Shown here piece after piece: positions 1-4,972 of a DNA stretch of 36,165 nucleotides. The translations under genes were made by a program, and so were the position numbers. The notes below the pieces were generated by a model, which saw only the letters and a list, made by a program, of their open reading frames with translations, was not told the origin of the DNA and ran no database searches. The stretch is from positions 1-36,165 of IMG/VR virus record IMGVR_UViG_3300047462_000078. The stretch is one strand, 5' to 3'. Each line of letters starts with the position of its first letter. Positions within the stretch are counted from its first letter, which is position 1. This DNA is from a virus.

Positions 1-105
1 ACCCTGAGCGCACTTGCAGCCATCAGTGTCGATCAATTTTCCTCGAAAGAGTGGCCGCTCCATCCCACTCCAACGCTGTACCATCGCTTCGATAGTTACT
101 GACAT
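1..105 (-). CDS. Partial hypothetical protein, cut by the window start
   Basis: A leftward reading frame begins with ATG at 105 and stays open for 35 codons to the edge of the window, so only the N-terminus is visible. An AAGGAG ribosome binding site lies about 6 bases upstream of the ATG, within 106-120, which makes the start convincing. The visible part ends in a cysteine-containing motif (DGCKCAQG). It lies 12 bp downstream of the leftward gene ending at 118 and is probably in the same transcript. I do not recognise the family well enough to assign a function. Confidence 0.6.
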   Translation of the reverse strand, partial: MSVTIEAMVQRWSGMERPLFRGKLIDTDGCKCAQG

Positions 106-117
106 GTTTGTTTCTCC

Positions 118-615
118 TTAAATGAATGGATTCCAACTCCACTGCAGTAAGCCTTGACGCTGTCTAAGCCGTTTATTTAGGTCTCCTGGACAATTTTTGA
201 GTATTTGACCCGAGTGACGAGCTCCAAAAGAACGCCAGCGCATAATCTGTCGGTGGTCATCACGAGAGCGCCTTCCAAGCCAAAATCGACAGTACCACTC
301 GAACCAGCCTCGAGGATCTTGAAGGTCTATCCAACCATTTTCTCGCCAAGCACTCAAAGGCTGCCTGCTCTTAACCCCAAAGTAGTTGTGCTTTTCTGTT
401 GAGAAGTACATCATGTGCTCTCGCCATTCCTCAGGATACTCATCGCTATTAGGGTCGAGGTATCGACCTTCGAATACCCCCATCCGCAGCATCTCAAGAG
501 GAGTGTAGACTGGCTGAAACTCAGGATGGTCAGACATATCCCCTGCGGCGCGCTCCCGGGTATAGCTATAGTTAGTCTGCATCGAGTTTTTGACGTGAAT
601 AATCAATATGCTCAT
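118..615 (-). CDS. Conserved hypothetical protein with YFGVKSRQPLSAW and DPRGWFEWYCRF motifs
   Basis: The protein belongs to a widely distributed family of unknown function, recognisable by YFGV.SRQPLS.W, DPRGWFEWYCR, a basic RRSRDD.RQI.RW stretch and a C-terminal RQRQ.LLQW. The family part starts around Met27 (ATG at 537). That ATG, preceded only by a poorly spaced purine stretch (AGGGGAT), may be the real start. The longer start at 615 has no ribosome binding site, but it falls almost exactly where the promoter at 622-650 should begin transcription, so a leaderless start is possible. The many Trp and Arg residues and the conserved QRQ.LLQW end suggest nucleic-acid contact, which is inference only. 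Confidence 0.75.
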   Translation of the reverse strand: MSILIIHVKNSMQTNYSYTRERAAGDMSDHPEFQPVYTPLEMLRMGVFEGRYLDPNSDEYPEEWREHMMYFSTEKHNYFGVKSRQPLSAWRENGWIDLQDPRGWFEWYCRFWLGRRSRDDHRQIMRWRSFGARHSGQILKNCPGDLNKRLRQRQGLLQWSWNPFI

Positions 616-621
616 AAAATA

Positions 622-650
622 ATTGTATTATGCGTATACGCGGTTGTACA
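622..650 (-). promoter_or_regulatory. Leftward promoter of the TGTACA family, with a GTTGT-AC-ACAAC palindrome
   Basis: Read leftward, TGTACA (645-650) is followed after exactly 17 bp by TACAAT (622-627). The -35 hexamer sits in the inverted repeat GTTGTACACAAC (643-654). The expected transcription start is near 615, the first possible ATG of the next gene. It is one of seven promoters of the same design in the left arm. Confidence 0.65.
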
Positions 651-662
651 CAACTTTATTTC

Positions 663-932
663 CTACATGTATCTCACGTTTCCAATGGCTTCTTCTACTG
701 CTAATTTCTGAGCGTTACTCTCGATCTTATCCCAGTACACCTCAGAGTACTCTAACCCTACGAGTCTCTGCCTATGGCTGTCGTTTTCGACGACAATTAG
801 GTATATTCTGGCTTCCGGCAACTCTACGGTTGTTGAGCTAGGGTTGTATCTAACTTGTATATAGTTAGATTTACTGAACAGCCACTTTTGTTTTGCTTTC
901 TCAGAGCCAAATATAATTAGAGTCTTGGTCAC
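663..932 (-). CDS. Hypothetical protein, 89 aa, GTG start
   Basis: This small leftward gene starts at a GTG codon (932); a weak AAAGG element lies about 12 bases upstream. The protein has a hydrophobic first strand (TLIIFGS), a basic segment (KAKQKWLF) and a central RIYLIVVEND strand. This is followed by RLVGLEYSEVYWDKIE, which loosely recalls the R-G-x3-D-x-V-x2-D-E pattern that precedes Walker B acids in phage ATPases. There is no P-loop, so I do not assign ATPase activity. It is the last gene of the leftward group starting at the 1655-1682 promoter and lies 37 bp after the preceding frame. Confidence 0.6.
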   Translation of the reverse strand: MTKTLIIFGSEKAKQKWLFSKSNYIQVRYNPSSTTVELPEARIYLIVVENDSHRQRLVGLEYSEVYWDKIESNAQKLAVEEAIGNVRYM

Positions 933-969
933 TTAAGCACAGTACCTTTCGAGGTTGATTTATCTTTTT

Positions 970-1299
970 TTAGTAAATATAACAGTTTTCAGGCAGCTTG
1001 TCTACAGGTCTGTACCCACCCTCTAAAGGCTCCCGGACTAAAAACTTACCGTAGACTTCAATAGTGCTGAGGCTATTGGCCGACCGCTCGCCGCGACAAT
1101 AGTGCTGAAACCTGCTTATGTCTTGCGCCGTCACCCCGGTCGGCACCCGCACAGCCAATAAACAGACTCCCTCTTCATTGCTCTCTTTCAAGAGAATCTT
1201 GACGTTAAGCTTAGTCTGGCCCTCACCTCTTAAAACAATAGGTGGACGAGGGTAGGTCGTACCTATACTGCGATAGTCGACAACTGGAAAGTCTAACAG
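970..1299 (-). CDS. Hypothetical protein, probable non-standard CTG start
   Basis: The frame has no ATG or GTG. The only ordinary start, a TTG at 1191, has no ribosome binding site and would give 73 residues. Upstream of it the frame stays open and reads like protein (RPPIVLRGEGQTKLNVKILL) back to a CTG at 1299. That CTG lies 7 bases after an AGGAG in the end of the preceding gene (stop at 1302-1304). I therefore propose CTG initiation, giving 109 residues, coupled to the upstream gene. Near the C-terminus is a pair of strands (EVYGKFLVREPLEGGYRPV). I do not recognise the family. TTG initiation remains the conservative alternative. Confidence 0.55.
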   Translation of the reverse strand: MLDFPVVDYRSIGTTYPRPPIVLRGEGQTKLNVKILLKESNEEGVCLLAVRVPTGVTAQDISRFQHYCRGERSANSLSTIEVYGKFLVREPLEGGYRPVDKLPENCYIY

Positions 1300-1301
1300 A
1301 G

Positions 1302-1646
1302 TTAATCTCCTAAGATATAGTAGCCTTCTAAGGACTGCTCGACGACTCTTAGGGCACGATCTTTCTTAGTTCTTATGAGCACCTCAGGCATCGGCGCAAT
1401 CCAAAAGGATCGAATTCCGGTCTTTACGAGGTTGTTTCGGACAAACTCTTGGAACTTTGGCAACTGGTCAATTGGGAGACCGCGAGGAACTAAAGTGCTG
1501 TTGATCGCTGACTTCTTGGTAAACTGAAGAATAGTTAAAACTCTCAAGCTTACTAAGATGTCGTCAGGCTTTCGAGCTATTGGCGTATATTCAAAGCCGT
1601 AGCCTAGCTTATTGTTTTGGCCGATGTGCATGCCTTGATATTCCAT
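1302..1646 (-). CDS. Hypothetical protein, 114 aa
   Basis: This is the first gene of a leftward group. The ATG at 1646 is only a few bases from the transcription start expected from the promoter at 1655-1682, and there is no Shine-Dalgarno sequence, so the message may be leaderless. A second in-frame ATG (codon 6) has only AAGG in front of it. The protein mixes strands and helices (DDILVSLRVLTILQF, LPKFQEFVRNNLVKTGI) and ends with EQSLEGYYILGD. No motif is recognised. It lies next to the repeat-rich region 1650-2708, so a replication or regulatory role is possible but unsupported. Confidence 0.6.
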   Translation of the reverse strand: MEYQGMHIGQNNKLGYGFEYTPIARKPDDILVSLRVLTILQFTKKSAINSTLVPRGLPIDQLPKFQEFVRNNLVKTGIRSFWIAPMPEVLIRTKKDRALRVVEQSLEGYYILGD

Positions 1647-1654
1647 ATTTTTAT

Positions 1655-1682
1655 TTTATAACGGCCGTGGGTCGGTTGTACA
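1655..1682 (-). promoter_or_regulatory. Leftward promoter of the TGTACA family
   Basis: TGTACA (1677-1682, read leftward) is separated by 16 bp from TATAAA (1655-1660). The upstream stretch CACACATTATTTTA is a decayed version of the CTGCTCATTATTTTG block seen upstream of the other members. It should drive the genes at 1302-1646, 970-1299 and 663-932. Confidence 0.55.
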
Positions 1683-1713
1683 TAAAATAATGTGTGGGCT
1701 ACATAGGGCGAGA

Positions 1714-1839
1714 GACGGTGGTTAGAGTGGGAGAGGCGAAGGTTGAGGTGGGAGAAATGACAGTCGTAGGAGAAGAGTCGAAAGTCGAAGTGGGAAAAGC
1801 GAGAGGATAGAGTGCAAAATAGAAGAAACGAGAGTGGCG
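1714..1839. repeat. Six degenerate 21-bp purine-rich tandem repeats
   Basis: Consecutive 21-base units can be laid out at 1714, 1735, 1756, 1777, 1798 and 1819. Most share a core like GAGGTGGGAGA or GAAGTGGGAAA, and the plus strand is almost purely purine. The last unit is the most diverged. A period of 21 bp is two helical turns, as in replication iterons and operator arrays. On the minus strand the same period gives a 7-residue repeat in an ORF (1604-1945) that overlaps the promoter at 1655-1682 and the next gene. I regard that ORF as a by-product. Confidence 0.7.
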
Positions 1840-2023
1840 CTGCGCCTCCCGGCCTATCTAAGGCGACCTCCTGGCGATACGGATTTAGATGTAACATCTG
1901 AAACACCGAGTGACATATTGTAACAAGATATATCAGGCTCATCACATCAATGTGTCGTTATCCTGATGTTACATTTTTCACAGTTGTTACATCTGAAACA
2001 GTAAATGAAAGGGTAAAAATCAC

Positions 2024-2048
2024 TAAGTTATTTGTTATCAATAACTTA
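2024..2048. repeat. 25-bp interrupted palindrome, copy 1
   Basis: TAAGTTATT (2024-2032) and AATAACTTA (2040-2048) are perfect 9-bp arms around the 7-base spacer TGTTATC. A second copy at 2161-2185 differs at a single spacer base. The arms-plus-asymmetric-spacer design is typical of binding sites for recombinases, partition proteins or initiators. Confidence 0.7.
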
Positions 2049-2062
2049 ACATCTAAGTGGAA

Positions 2063-2353
2063 TTGGTATGCGCCTATTATGTATTATTTTTTGGGTCATA
2101 CCAGTACACCTTTTTTGTGATGATATATTAAAAAATACATAGAATGTTACATGGTGAGTCTAAGTTATTTATTATCAATAACTTAGGGATGAAAAAAGTG
2201 TAACATCAGATTTATAACAACTTGTTACAAGATTTCTTTTATTCTTTTTGAGCTTTGTGTATACTTGTTCCTACGTTGAAAGCCGCTATATACAGAGAAA
2301 AACCAATGTAGAGGATGTGTCGATTTTACAAAATAATTATAGGCGCATACCAA
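2063..2353. repeat. 15-bp inverted repeat arms about 260 bp apart
   Basis: TTGGTATGCGCCTAT at 2063-2077 is the exact reverse complement of 2339-2353. The arms enclose the second 25-bp palindrome and three of the TGTWACA sites. They are too far apart for a simple RNA hairpin. They could mark the borders of an origin or a pair of binding sites for the same protein. Confidence 0.65.
2161..2185. repeat. 25-bp interrupted palindrome, copy 2
   Basis: TAAGTTATT (2161-2169) and AATAACTTA (2177-2185) flank TATTATC. The copy lies in direct orientation relative to 2024-2048, and the copies start 137 bp apart. Confidence 0.7.
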
Positions 2354-2381
2354 ATCATCTTAGAGCGCTAGGCCTTATTGA

Positions 2382-2511
2382 GGCTATAACCGTTGGCATT
2401 ATAGGATAGGTAGAGCCATAACTGTCTATTGAAGAAGGAGGACAAGGCTGTCCATAACTGTGCTGACATTTAGGTAGGATGAAGGGCCATAACTGTATAA
2501 GGCCATAACTG
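2382..2511. repeat. Five iterons of GCCATAACTG
   Basis: The decamer GCCATAACTG, or a variant with one or two changes, occurs at about 2383 (GCTATAACCG), 2415, 2451 (TCCATAACTG), 2486 and 2502, all in the same orientation. Spacing is irregular (16 to 36 bp). Same-direction iterons beside an AT-rich block are the usual plan of an initiator-dependent origin. They could equally be repressor sites. Confidence 0.65.
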
Positions 2512-2556
2512 GCTAATGATATAACAGCTGTACACAAGTTGTTATATCAACTTTTA

Positions 2557-2594
2557 AAAGCTGTATATACAGCTTTAACATAGTTGTATATACA
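2557..2594. promoter_or_regulatory. 20-bp perfect palindrome plus a second TGTATATACA operator-like site
   Basis: Positions 2557-2576 are a perfect 20-bp palindrome centred on TGTATATACA, and the same decamer returns at 2585-2594. A third, slightly changed copy (CTATATACAG) is near 2285. Nearby at 2529-2534 is a TGTACA without a good -10 at 17 bp. These look like operator sites for a dimeric regulator. Confidence 0.5.
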
Positions 2595-2598
2595 GAAT

Positions 2599-2700
2599 GC
2601 GTCCCGCGAAAAGTTTTTAAGTTCTGTCTTAATTTACTGTCTCATGGGCGAGCGTCGGCGGGTCTGAGGTCTAGTTCAGAATGTGGCCGAAGCGGGACGC
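2599..2700. other. Possible structured element closed by a 9-bp GC-rich stem
   Basis: GCGTCCCGC (2599-2607) pairs perfectly with GCGGGACGC (2692-2700) and encloses about 84 bases with further GC-rich segments (GGCGAGCGTCGGCGGGTC). It lies just after the leftward zinc-finger gene. It is not a tRNA: no D or T arm fits and there is no CCA. A structured untranslated RNA, or a cruciform at the edge of the repeat region, is possible. Confidence 0.35.
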
Positions 2701-2708
2701 GTGCACCG

Positions 2709-2855
2709 TCATTCCCGGGTCGTCTTCCGACTCCCTGAGCCACCACACCAGAAGCACACCTTAGTCACCATCGCAGACTCCCCCACACCTGCTTTAGCCA
2801 CTGTCACAGTCCCCTTCCCGCTGCAAAAGCTGCATGCCTTTTGCTCTTTACTCAT
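2709..2855 (-). CDS. 48-residue DnaJ-type zinc-finger protein
   Basis: This short leftward gene has an ATG at 2855 and a GAGGAG ribosome binding site 9 bases upstream. The protein contains two CxxCxGxG units, CSFCSGKG at residues 8-15 and CFWCGGSG at 34-41, the pattern of the central zinc-binding domain of DnaJ chaperones. Half a DnaJ finger normally binds one zinc ion through two such units, so this is a complete minimal finger without a J domain. It follows the promoter at 2903-2931 directly. Phages often carry such isolated fingers. The role is unknown; a protein-binding or chaperone-modulating function is a guess. Confidence 0.75.
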   Translation of the reverse strand: MSKEQKACSFCSGKGTVTVAKAGVGESAMVTKVCFWCGGSGSRKTTRE

Positions 2856-2902
2856 TGGAGTTTTCTCCTCATGATGACATAAAATAAACGGCTCACAATA
2901 TT

Positions 2903-2946
2903 ATTATATACTACTACGATTGAGTTGTACACAAAAAAGTGAGCAG
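2903..2946 (-). promoter_or_regulatory. Leftward promoter of the TGTACA family for the zinc-finger gene
   Basis: Read leftward, CTGCTCACTTTTTTG runs directly into TGTACA (2926-2931), then exactly 17 bp to TATAAT (2903-2908), a perfect -10. It is the clearest leftward member of the family and lies about 50 bp upstream of the ATG at 2855. Confidence 0.75.
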
Positions 2947-3035
2947 TATTCCAAATAGTTTTATCATTTGGAATACATGCCTCTGTGAGCAAAGCATGAG
3001 TTTTACGTAGCTATATACCAGCGCGTACGCGCACG
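2940..3035 (-). ncRNA. Candidate small structured RNA between two leftward promoters
   Basis: The promoter at 3036-3064 has no plausible gene before the next promoter at about 2946. The transcript would contain the palindrome GCGCGTACGCGC (about 3021-3032), a CATGC/GCATG hairpin (about 2973-2998) and an 11-bp stem GTATTCCAAAT/ATTTGGAATAC (about 2947-2977). A run of T follows seven bases later. A short ORF through it (2914-3111) starts upstream of the expected transcript and has no ribosome binding site. A small RNA, or a leader of the zinc-finger gene, fits better. Confidence 0.4.
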
Positions 3036-3079
3036 CGTATATCACAACTCTGTCAAGTTGTACACAAAATAATGAGCAG
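3036..3079 (-). promoter_or_regulatory. Leftward promoter of the TGTACA family
   Basis: CTGCTCATTATTTTG leads into TGTACA (3059-3064, leftward), then 17 bp to TATACG (3036-3041). The upstream block plus TGTACAACTTGA is identical to that of the rightward promoter at 3446-3489. It faces away from the rightward promoter at 3115-3158, so the two are divergent. Confidence 0.7.
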
Positions 3080-3114
3080 GCGATTATAAAGTTTTGAACA
3101 GCTTCTGTCATCGA

Positions 3115-3158
3115 CTGCTCATTTTCTTATGTACAACTTTGTTTACATAGTGTATAGT
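3115..3158 (+). promoter_or_regulatory. Rightward promoter of the TGTACA family
   Basis: CTGCTCATTTTCTTA (3115-3129) precedes TGTACA (3130-3135), then 17 bp to TATAGT (3153-3158). It drives the two tiny genes at 3189 and 3267. Confidence 0.7.
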
Positions 3159-3188
3159 TATTCTAGATTGAATAGAGGAGGTACTCAC

Positions 3189-3257
3189 ATGAACAAGCTC
3201 ACTTTGATTTTCGGGATTTTGGTCTACAGCTTTTTCTTCATCTGCATTTTTATCTAA
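3189..3257 (+). CDS. 22-residue membrane micropeptide
   Basis: The ATG at 3189 is preceded at ideal spacing by GAGGAGGT, one of the strongest ribosome binding sites in the window. The peptide is MNKL followed by a wholly hydrophobic segment (TLIFGILVYSFFFICIFI), that is, a single membrane span with almost no loops. The stop at 3255-3257 is 9 bp before the next ATG, whose ribosome binding site (AAGGAGG) overlaps the stop. It stands first after a dedicated promoter and so is probably expressed early. Phage peptides of this size often modulate host membrane proteins, but no target can be read from the sequence. Confidence 0.65.
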   Translation: MNKLTLIFGILVYSFFFICIFI

Positions 3258-3266
3258 GGAGGAAAC

Positions 3267-3437
3267 ATGTACTCAGTGACTGTCTACAAAGAACCGGGAA
3301 TCGGAGCCTACTTCTCTTGGAACACAAGAGGAGAGCTCTTGGACCACATTCTCCGTTGCCTTGAGGCTAACACACCCTTTACCGTCGGGCACATCTTTGG
3401 TAACATTGACGGTACCCGCCCCAAACGCACAAAATAA
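3267..3437 (+). CDS. 56-residue hypothetical protein
   Basis: The gene starts at ATG 3267 after TAAGGAGGAAAC, an excellent ribosome binding site fused to the preceding stop codon. The protein begins with a strand (YSVTVYKEPGIGAYFSW), continues with an amphipathic helix (RGELLDHILRCLEAN) and ends with basic residues (RPKRTK). This alternation suggests a compact folded domain. It is co-transcribed with the membrane micropeptide. No family is recognised. Confidence 0.65.
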   Translation: MYSVTVYKEPGIGAYFSWNTRGELLDHILRCLEANTPFTVGHIFGNIDGTRPKRTK

Positions 3438-3445
3438 TTTGCAAA

Positions 3446-3489
3446 CTGCTCATTATTTTGTGTACAACTTGATTTACTTGATGTACTAT
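3446..3489 (+). promoter_or_regulatory. Rightward promoter of the TGTACA family
   Basis: CTGCTCATTATTTTG (3446-3460) precedes TGTACA (3461-3466), then 17 bp to TACTAT (3484-3489). It drives the winged-helix-like gene at 3552. Confidence 0.7.
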
Positions 3490-3551
3490 ATAAATATTGG
3501 TAATGGTAGTACGAGCCAAACCCTTACCAATCTCAAATGAAGGAGTTCCAC

Positions 3552-3953
3552 ATGTCTACCGCAACCATGGAAATGCCCGTCGTCGCCCCCACGAAGTCCA
3601 ACAAGAAGTCGGCTGTCAAGGCCGAAGTCAAGCCCACCGAGACGGCGGTTCCCGTCATCAAGCAGACTCCTGTCGAAGAGCGCAAGTATCAGCTGACGGC
3701 AATCGGTCAGGAGCACTCTGAGAAGTTTCGCGGCAAGCAGCGGCAGATTGTCTTCGACGTTCTCAAGGCCGCGACCAAGCCGATGACGTACACCGAAGTC
3801 GCTCGCGAGGCTGAGAAGCTCGAGCTCAAGGCGGTCGGCGGCATCGACCTCTCCTGCCGCTACCACCTGCACCACCTCGCACTCGAGAATCTCGCTGAGG
3901 TGACCAACCTCGCCATCAACGTCGCTGAGGACCCCACTCTGACAGAGAAGTAG
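3552..3953 (+). CDS. Putative winged-helix DNA-binding protein
   Basis: I choose ATG 3552 because AAGGAG lies 6 bases upstream; an earlier ATG at 3537 has none. The first 45 residues are a flexible, Lys/Pro/Ala-rich tail. Residues 55-120 look like a winged helix: KQRQIVFDVLKAA, then TKPMTYTEVAREAEKL as the turn and recognition region, then a helix around SCRYHLHHLALENL. The gene has its own promoter and a strong terminator, and its codons are much more C/G-ending than those of its neighbours, resembling the capsid gene. This suggests strong expression. A phage regulator or an abundant DNA-binding protein are both possible. Confidence 0.65.
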   Translation: MSTATMEMPVVAPTKSNKKSAVKAEVKPTETAVPVIKQTPVEERKYQLTAIGQEHSEKFRGKQRQIVFDVLKAATKPMTYTEVAREAEKLELKAVGGIDLSCRYHLHHLALENLAEVTNLAINVAEDPTLTEK

Positions 3954-3967
3954 TTCTATCAAGAGAC

Positions 3968-3993
3968 GCCTAGCCTACGGGCTAGGCTTTCTT
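3968..3993 (+). terminator. Rho-independent terminator
   Basis: An 8-bp stem GCCTAGCC/GGCTAGGC with the stable loop TACG is followed by TTTCTT. It lies 14 bp after the stop of the winged-helix gene. The reverse direction has no T run, so it works rightward only. Confidence 0.85.
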
Positions 3994-4309
3994 GCGTGTG
4001 AGGTCGGTGGACCGCTGTTTGAATATCTTTAGACCTAATAGACGCCGCCGGGGCGGGGACCGCGGATTTCATAGCATATAGTACGCGACGCGTAAGGCGT
4101 GCTCCCTCCCGGGTATATAAGAGAAGTGAAAAACGCGGCAGGTGAGGTGCCGGCCAAGGCGTAAGCTGACGTAGGACGGGAGTCCACTGACGTATAGACT
4201 GAGGAGGGTGGTGGGTGGCGTCTCTCGACTTACGCGCCGCGGGCGCCGTATCGTGAGCGAAGAAGCCTGGGACAGATGTTTCCGCCGACCGGCCGCGCCT
4301 CCGAGTAAC
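3994..4309. other. GC-rich hairpin-dense stretch without a gene
   Basis: This stretch lies between the rightward terminator and the end of the leftward genes and has no reading frame with a ribosome binding site. It is far richer in GC than its flanks. Small hairpins include GGTC-GGTG-GACC (about 4002), CCGCC/GGCGG (about 4046), GGCA/TGCC (about 4138-4152) and GGAC-GGGA-GTCC with a GNRA-type loop (about 4174). GCGTAAG (4159-4165) pairs with CTTACGC (4229-4235), and CTGACGTA is repeated on both sides of the GGAC hairpin. A structured non-coding RNA or foreign DNA is possible. Confidence 0.4.
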
Positions 4310-4495
4310 TCACGTCCCGGGCCCAGACTTCCGTAGAACTTCTCCCAGATTTTGGGAAGGCGAATTACGTTGTTCTAAGTAGAAATTCTCTTCCATGTTT
4401 ATAGCTTCATGAATTGCTTTACCGGCGTCCTTATTACCAGTAGCCAAATAGAGCAGTACTAACTCAGAGCCATTCAGTTCTAGTGATAACTTCAT
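4310..4495 (-). CDS. Hypothetical protein, 61 aa
   Basis: The ATG at 4495 overlaps the TGA of the upstream gene (ATGA), indicating coupled translation. The protein has an N-terminal strand and helix (KLSLELNGSELVLLYLATG), an acidic helix (GKAIHEAINMEENFYLEQ) and a C-terminus running into the GC-rich stretch. It is the last gene of the leftward group that begins near 5987. No family is recognised. Confidence 0.6.
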   Translation of the reverse strand: MKLSLELNGSELVLLYLATGNKDAGKAIHEAINMEENFYLEQRNSPSQNLGEVLRKSGPGT

Positions 4496-4698
4496 CTAAC
4501 TTCTCCATAGTCCCAAACTCTGTATTTCTTAAAAGCTGCTAATTTTGAGTACTGCTCAAACTTTTTCTCATACGTTTCTATAAGCTTATAGTTAGGTGAC
4601 CCTTGACTGAGTATTATCTTTAGTAGTTCTTTACCTTCTTCATTAAGTCTTGTCATCTCAGCGTCGACATCTGCAGGAGGGTAGTTTAACTGTCTCAT
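4492..4698 (-). CDS. Hypothetical helical protein, 68 aa
   Basis: This small, charged protein is probably all helical: ADVDAEMTRLNEEGKELLKII, then YKLIETYEKKFEQYSKLAAFKK. The ATG at 4698 overlaps the TGA of a 15-codon mini-ORF (ATGA), and the gene overlaps the next by 4 bases. It looks like a typical early phage accessory gene. No function can be assigned. Confidence 0.6.
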   Translation of the reverse strand: MRQLNYPPADVDAEMTRLNEEGKELLKIILSQGSPNYKLIETYEKKFEQYSKLAAFKKYRVWDYGEVR

Positions 4699-4867
4699 TT
4701 AGATTCCCACATTTCCTTTGCCGTCATTAGACTGATAGCCATTTTAGAGGCTCTTCTTAACTATGGTTTTCATACTTCTCCCTAAGCCCTTGTAATCTAG
4801 ATAGCAGCATTTTAGTAAAGTGCGGTGAGACGCTACGCCCTTCTTGAGCGATCTGAAAAAGAACTTT

Positions 4868-4972
4868 CTAATCCTCGAGTAGACTCCTAGGATTCAAGGC
4901 TCTTGGATATCTAGGAGCTATAGCCCTATGTAAGTCTTCTTGATCTACAGTCTCACGATGCTGATATCTCAT
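4868..4972 (-). CDS. Possible 34-residue protein
   Basis: An ATG at 4972 opens a 34-codon frame that overlaps the end of the upstream gene by 20 bases. An AAGGAG lies 12 bases upstream, somewhat far. The product is short, basic and Arg-rich (RAIAPRYPRALNPRSLL). Between its stop and the gene ending the next unit at 4698 there are only mini-ORFs of 9 to 17 codons. I keep it as a weak call. Confidence 0.3.
   Translation of the reverse strand: MRYQHRETVDQEDLHRAIAPRYPRALNPRSLLED

Larger units (their letters stand above)
1884..2231. repeat. Seven scattered TGTTACA/TGTAACA sites
   Basis: The heptamer TGT(T/A)ACA, or a six-base match to it, occurs near 1890, 1919, 1968, 1986, 2145, 2200 and 2224. 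One site is part of a 13-bp palindrome (AGATGTAACATCT, about 1887-1899). Two sites share the longer direct repeat ACATCTGAAACA (about 1894 and 1989). The density in an AT-rich, gene-free stretch suggests binding sites for one dimeric protein. No gene product can be assigned to them from this window. Confidence 0.5.
1647..2708. other. Gene-free kilobase: candidate replication/partition origin or operator region
   Basis: No convincing reading frame exists here. The ORFs at 1604-1945 and 2355-2537 merely read through repeats. The region contains, in order, a leftward promoter, 21-bp tandem repeats, TGTWACA sites, two 25-bp interrupted palindromes within 15-bp inverted arms, GCCATAACTG iterons, TGTATATACA palindromes and a GC-rich stem. 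The part from about 1880 to 2600 is strongly AT-rich. Such a stack is typical of origins and partition sites, but no initiator gene is identified in the window. Confidence 0.5.

Noticed and set aside
1714-1839. CRISPR array
   Set aside because: The 21-bp units are directly adjacent without unique spacers, and no cas gene is present.
1604-1945. Minus-strand ORF of 113 codons with a 7-residue repeat
   Set aside because: It overlaps an early promoter and the end of another gene, has no start signal, and its repeat simply reflects the 21-bp DNA repeats.
2355-2537. Minus-strand ORF of 60 codons
   Set aside because: It reads through the GCCATAACTG iterons, has no ribosome binding site and an unlikely composition.
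2599-2700. Possible tRNA because of a 7-bp acceptor-like stem
   Set aside because: There is no D arm, anticodon arm or T arm at the right distances and no CCA end.
2914-3111. Minus-strand ORF of 65 codons
   Set aside because: It starts upstream of the promoter at 3036-3064, has no ribosome binding site, and runs through palindromes.
3486-3962. Long minus-strand ORF of 158 codons opposite the winged-helix gene
   Set aside because: It is the mirror of a GC-biased coding gene with its own promoter, start signal and terminator. The Leu/Asp-rich translation is typical of antisense reading.
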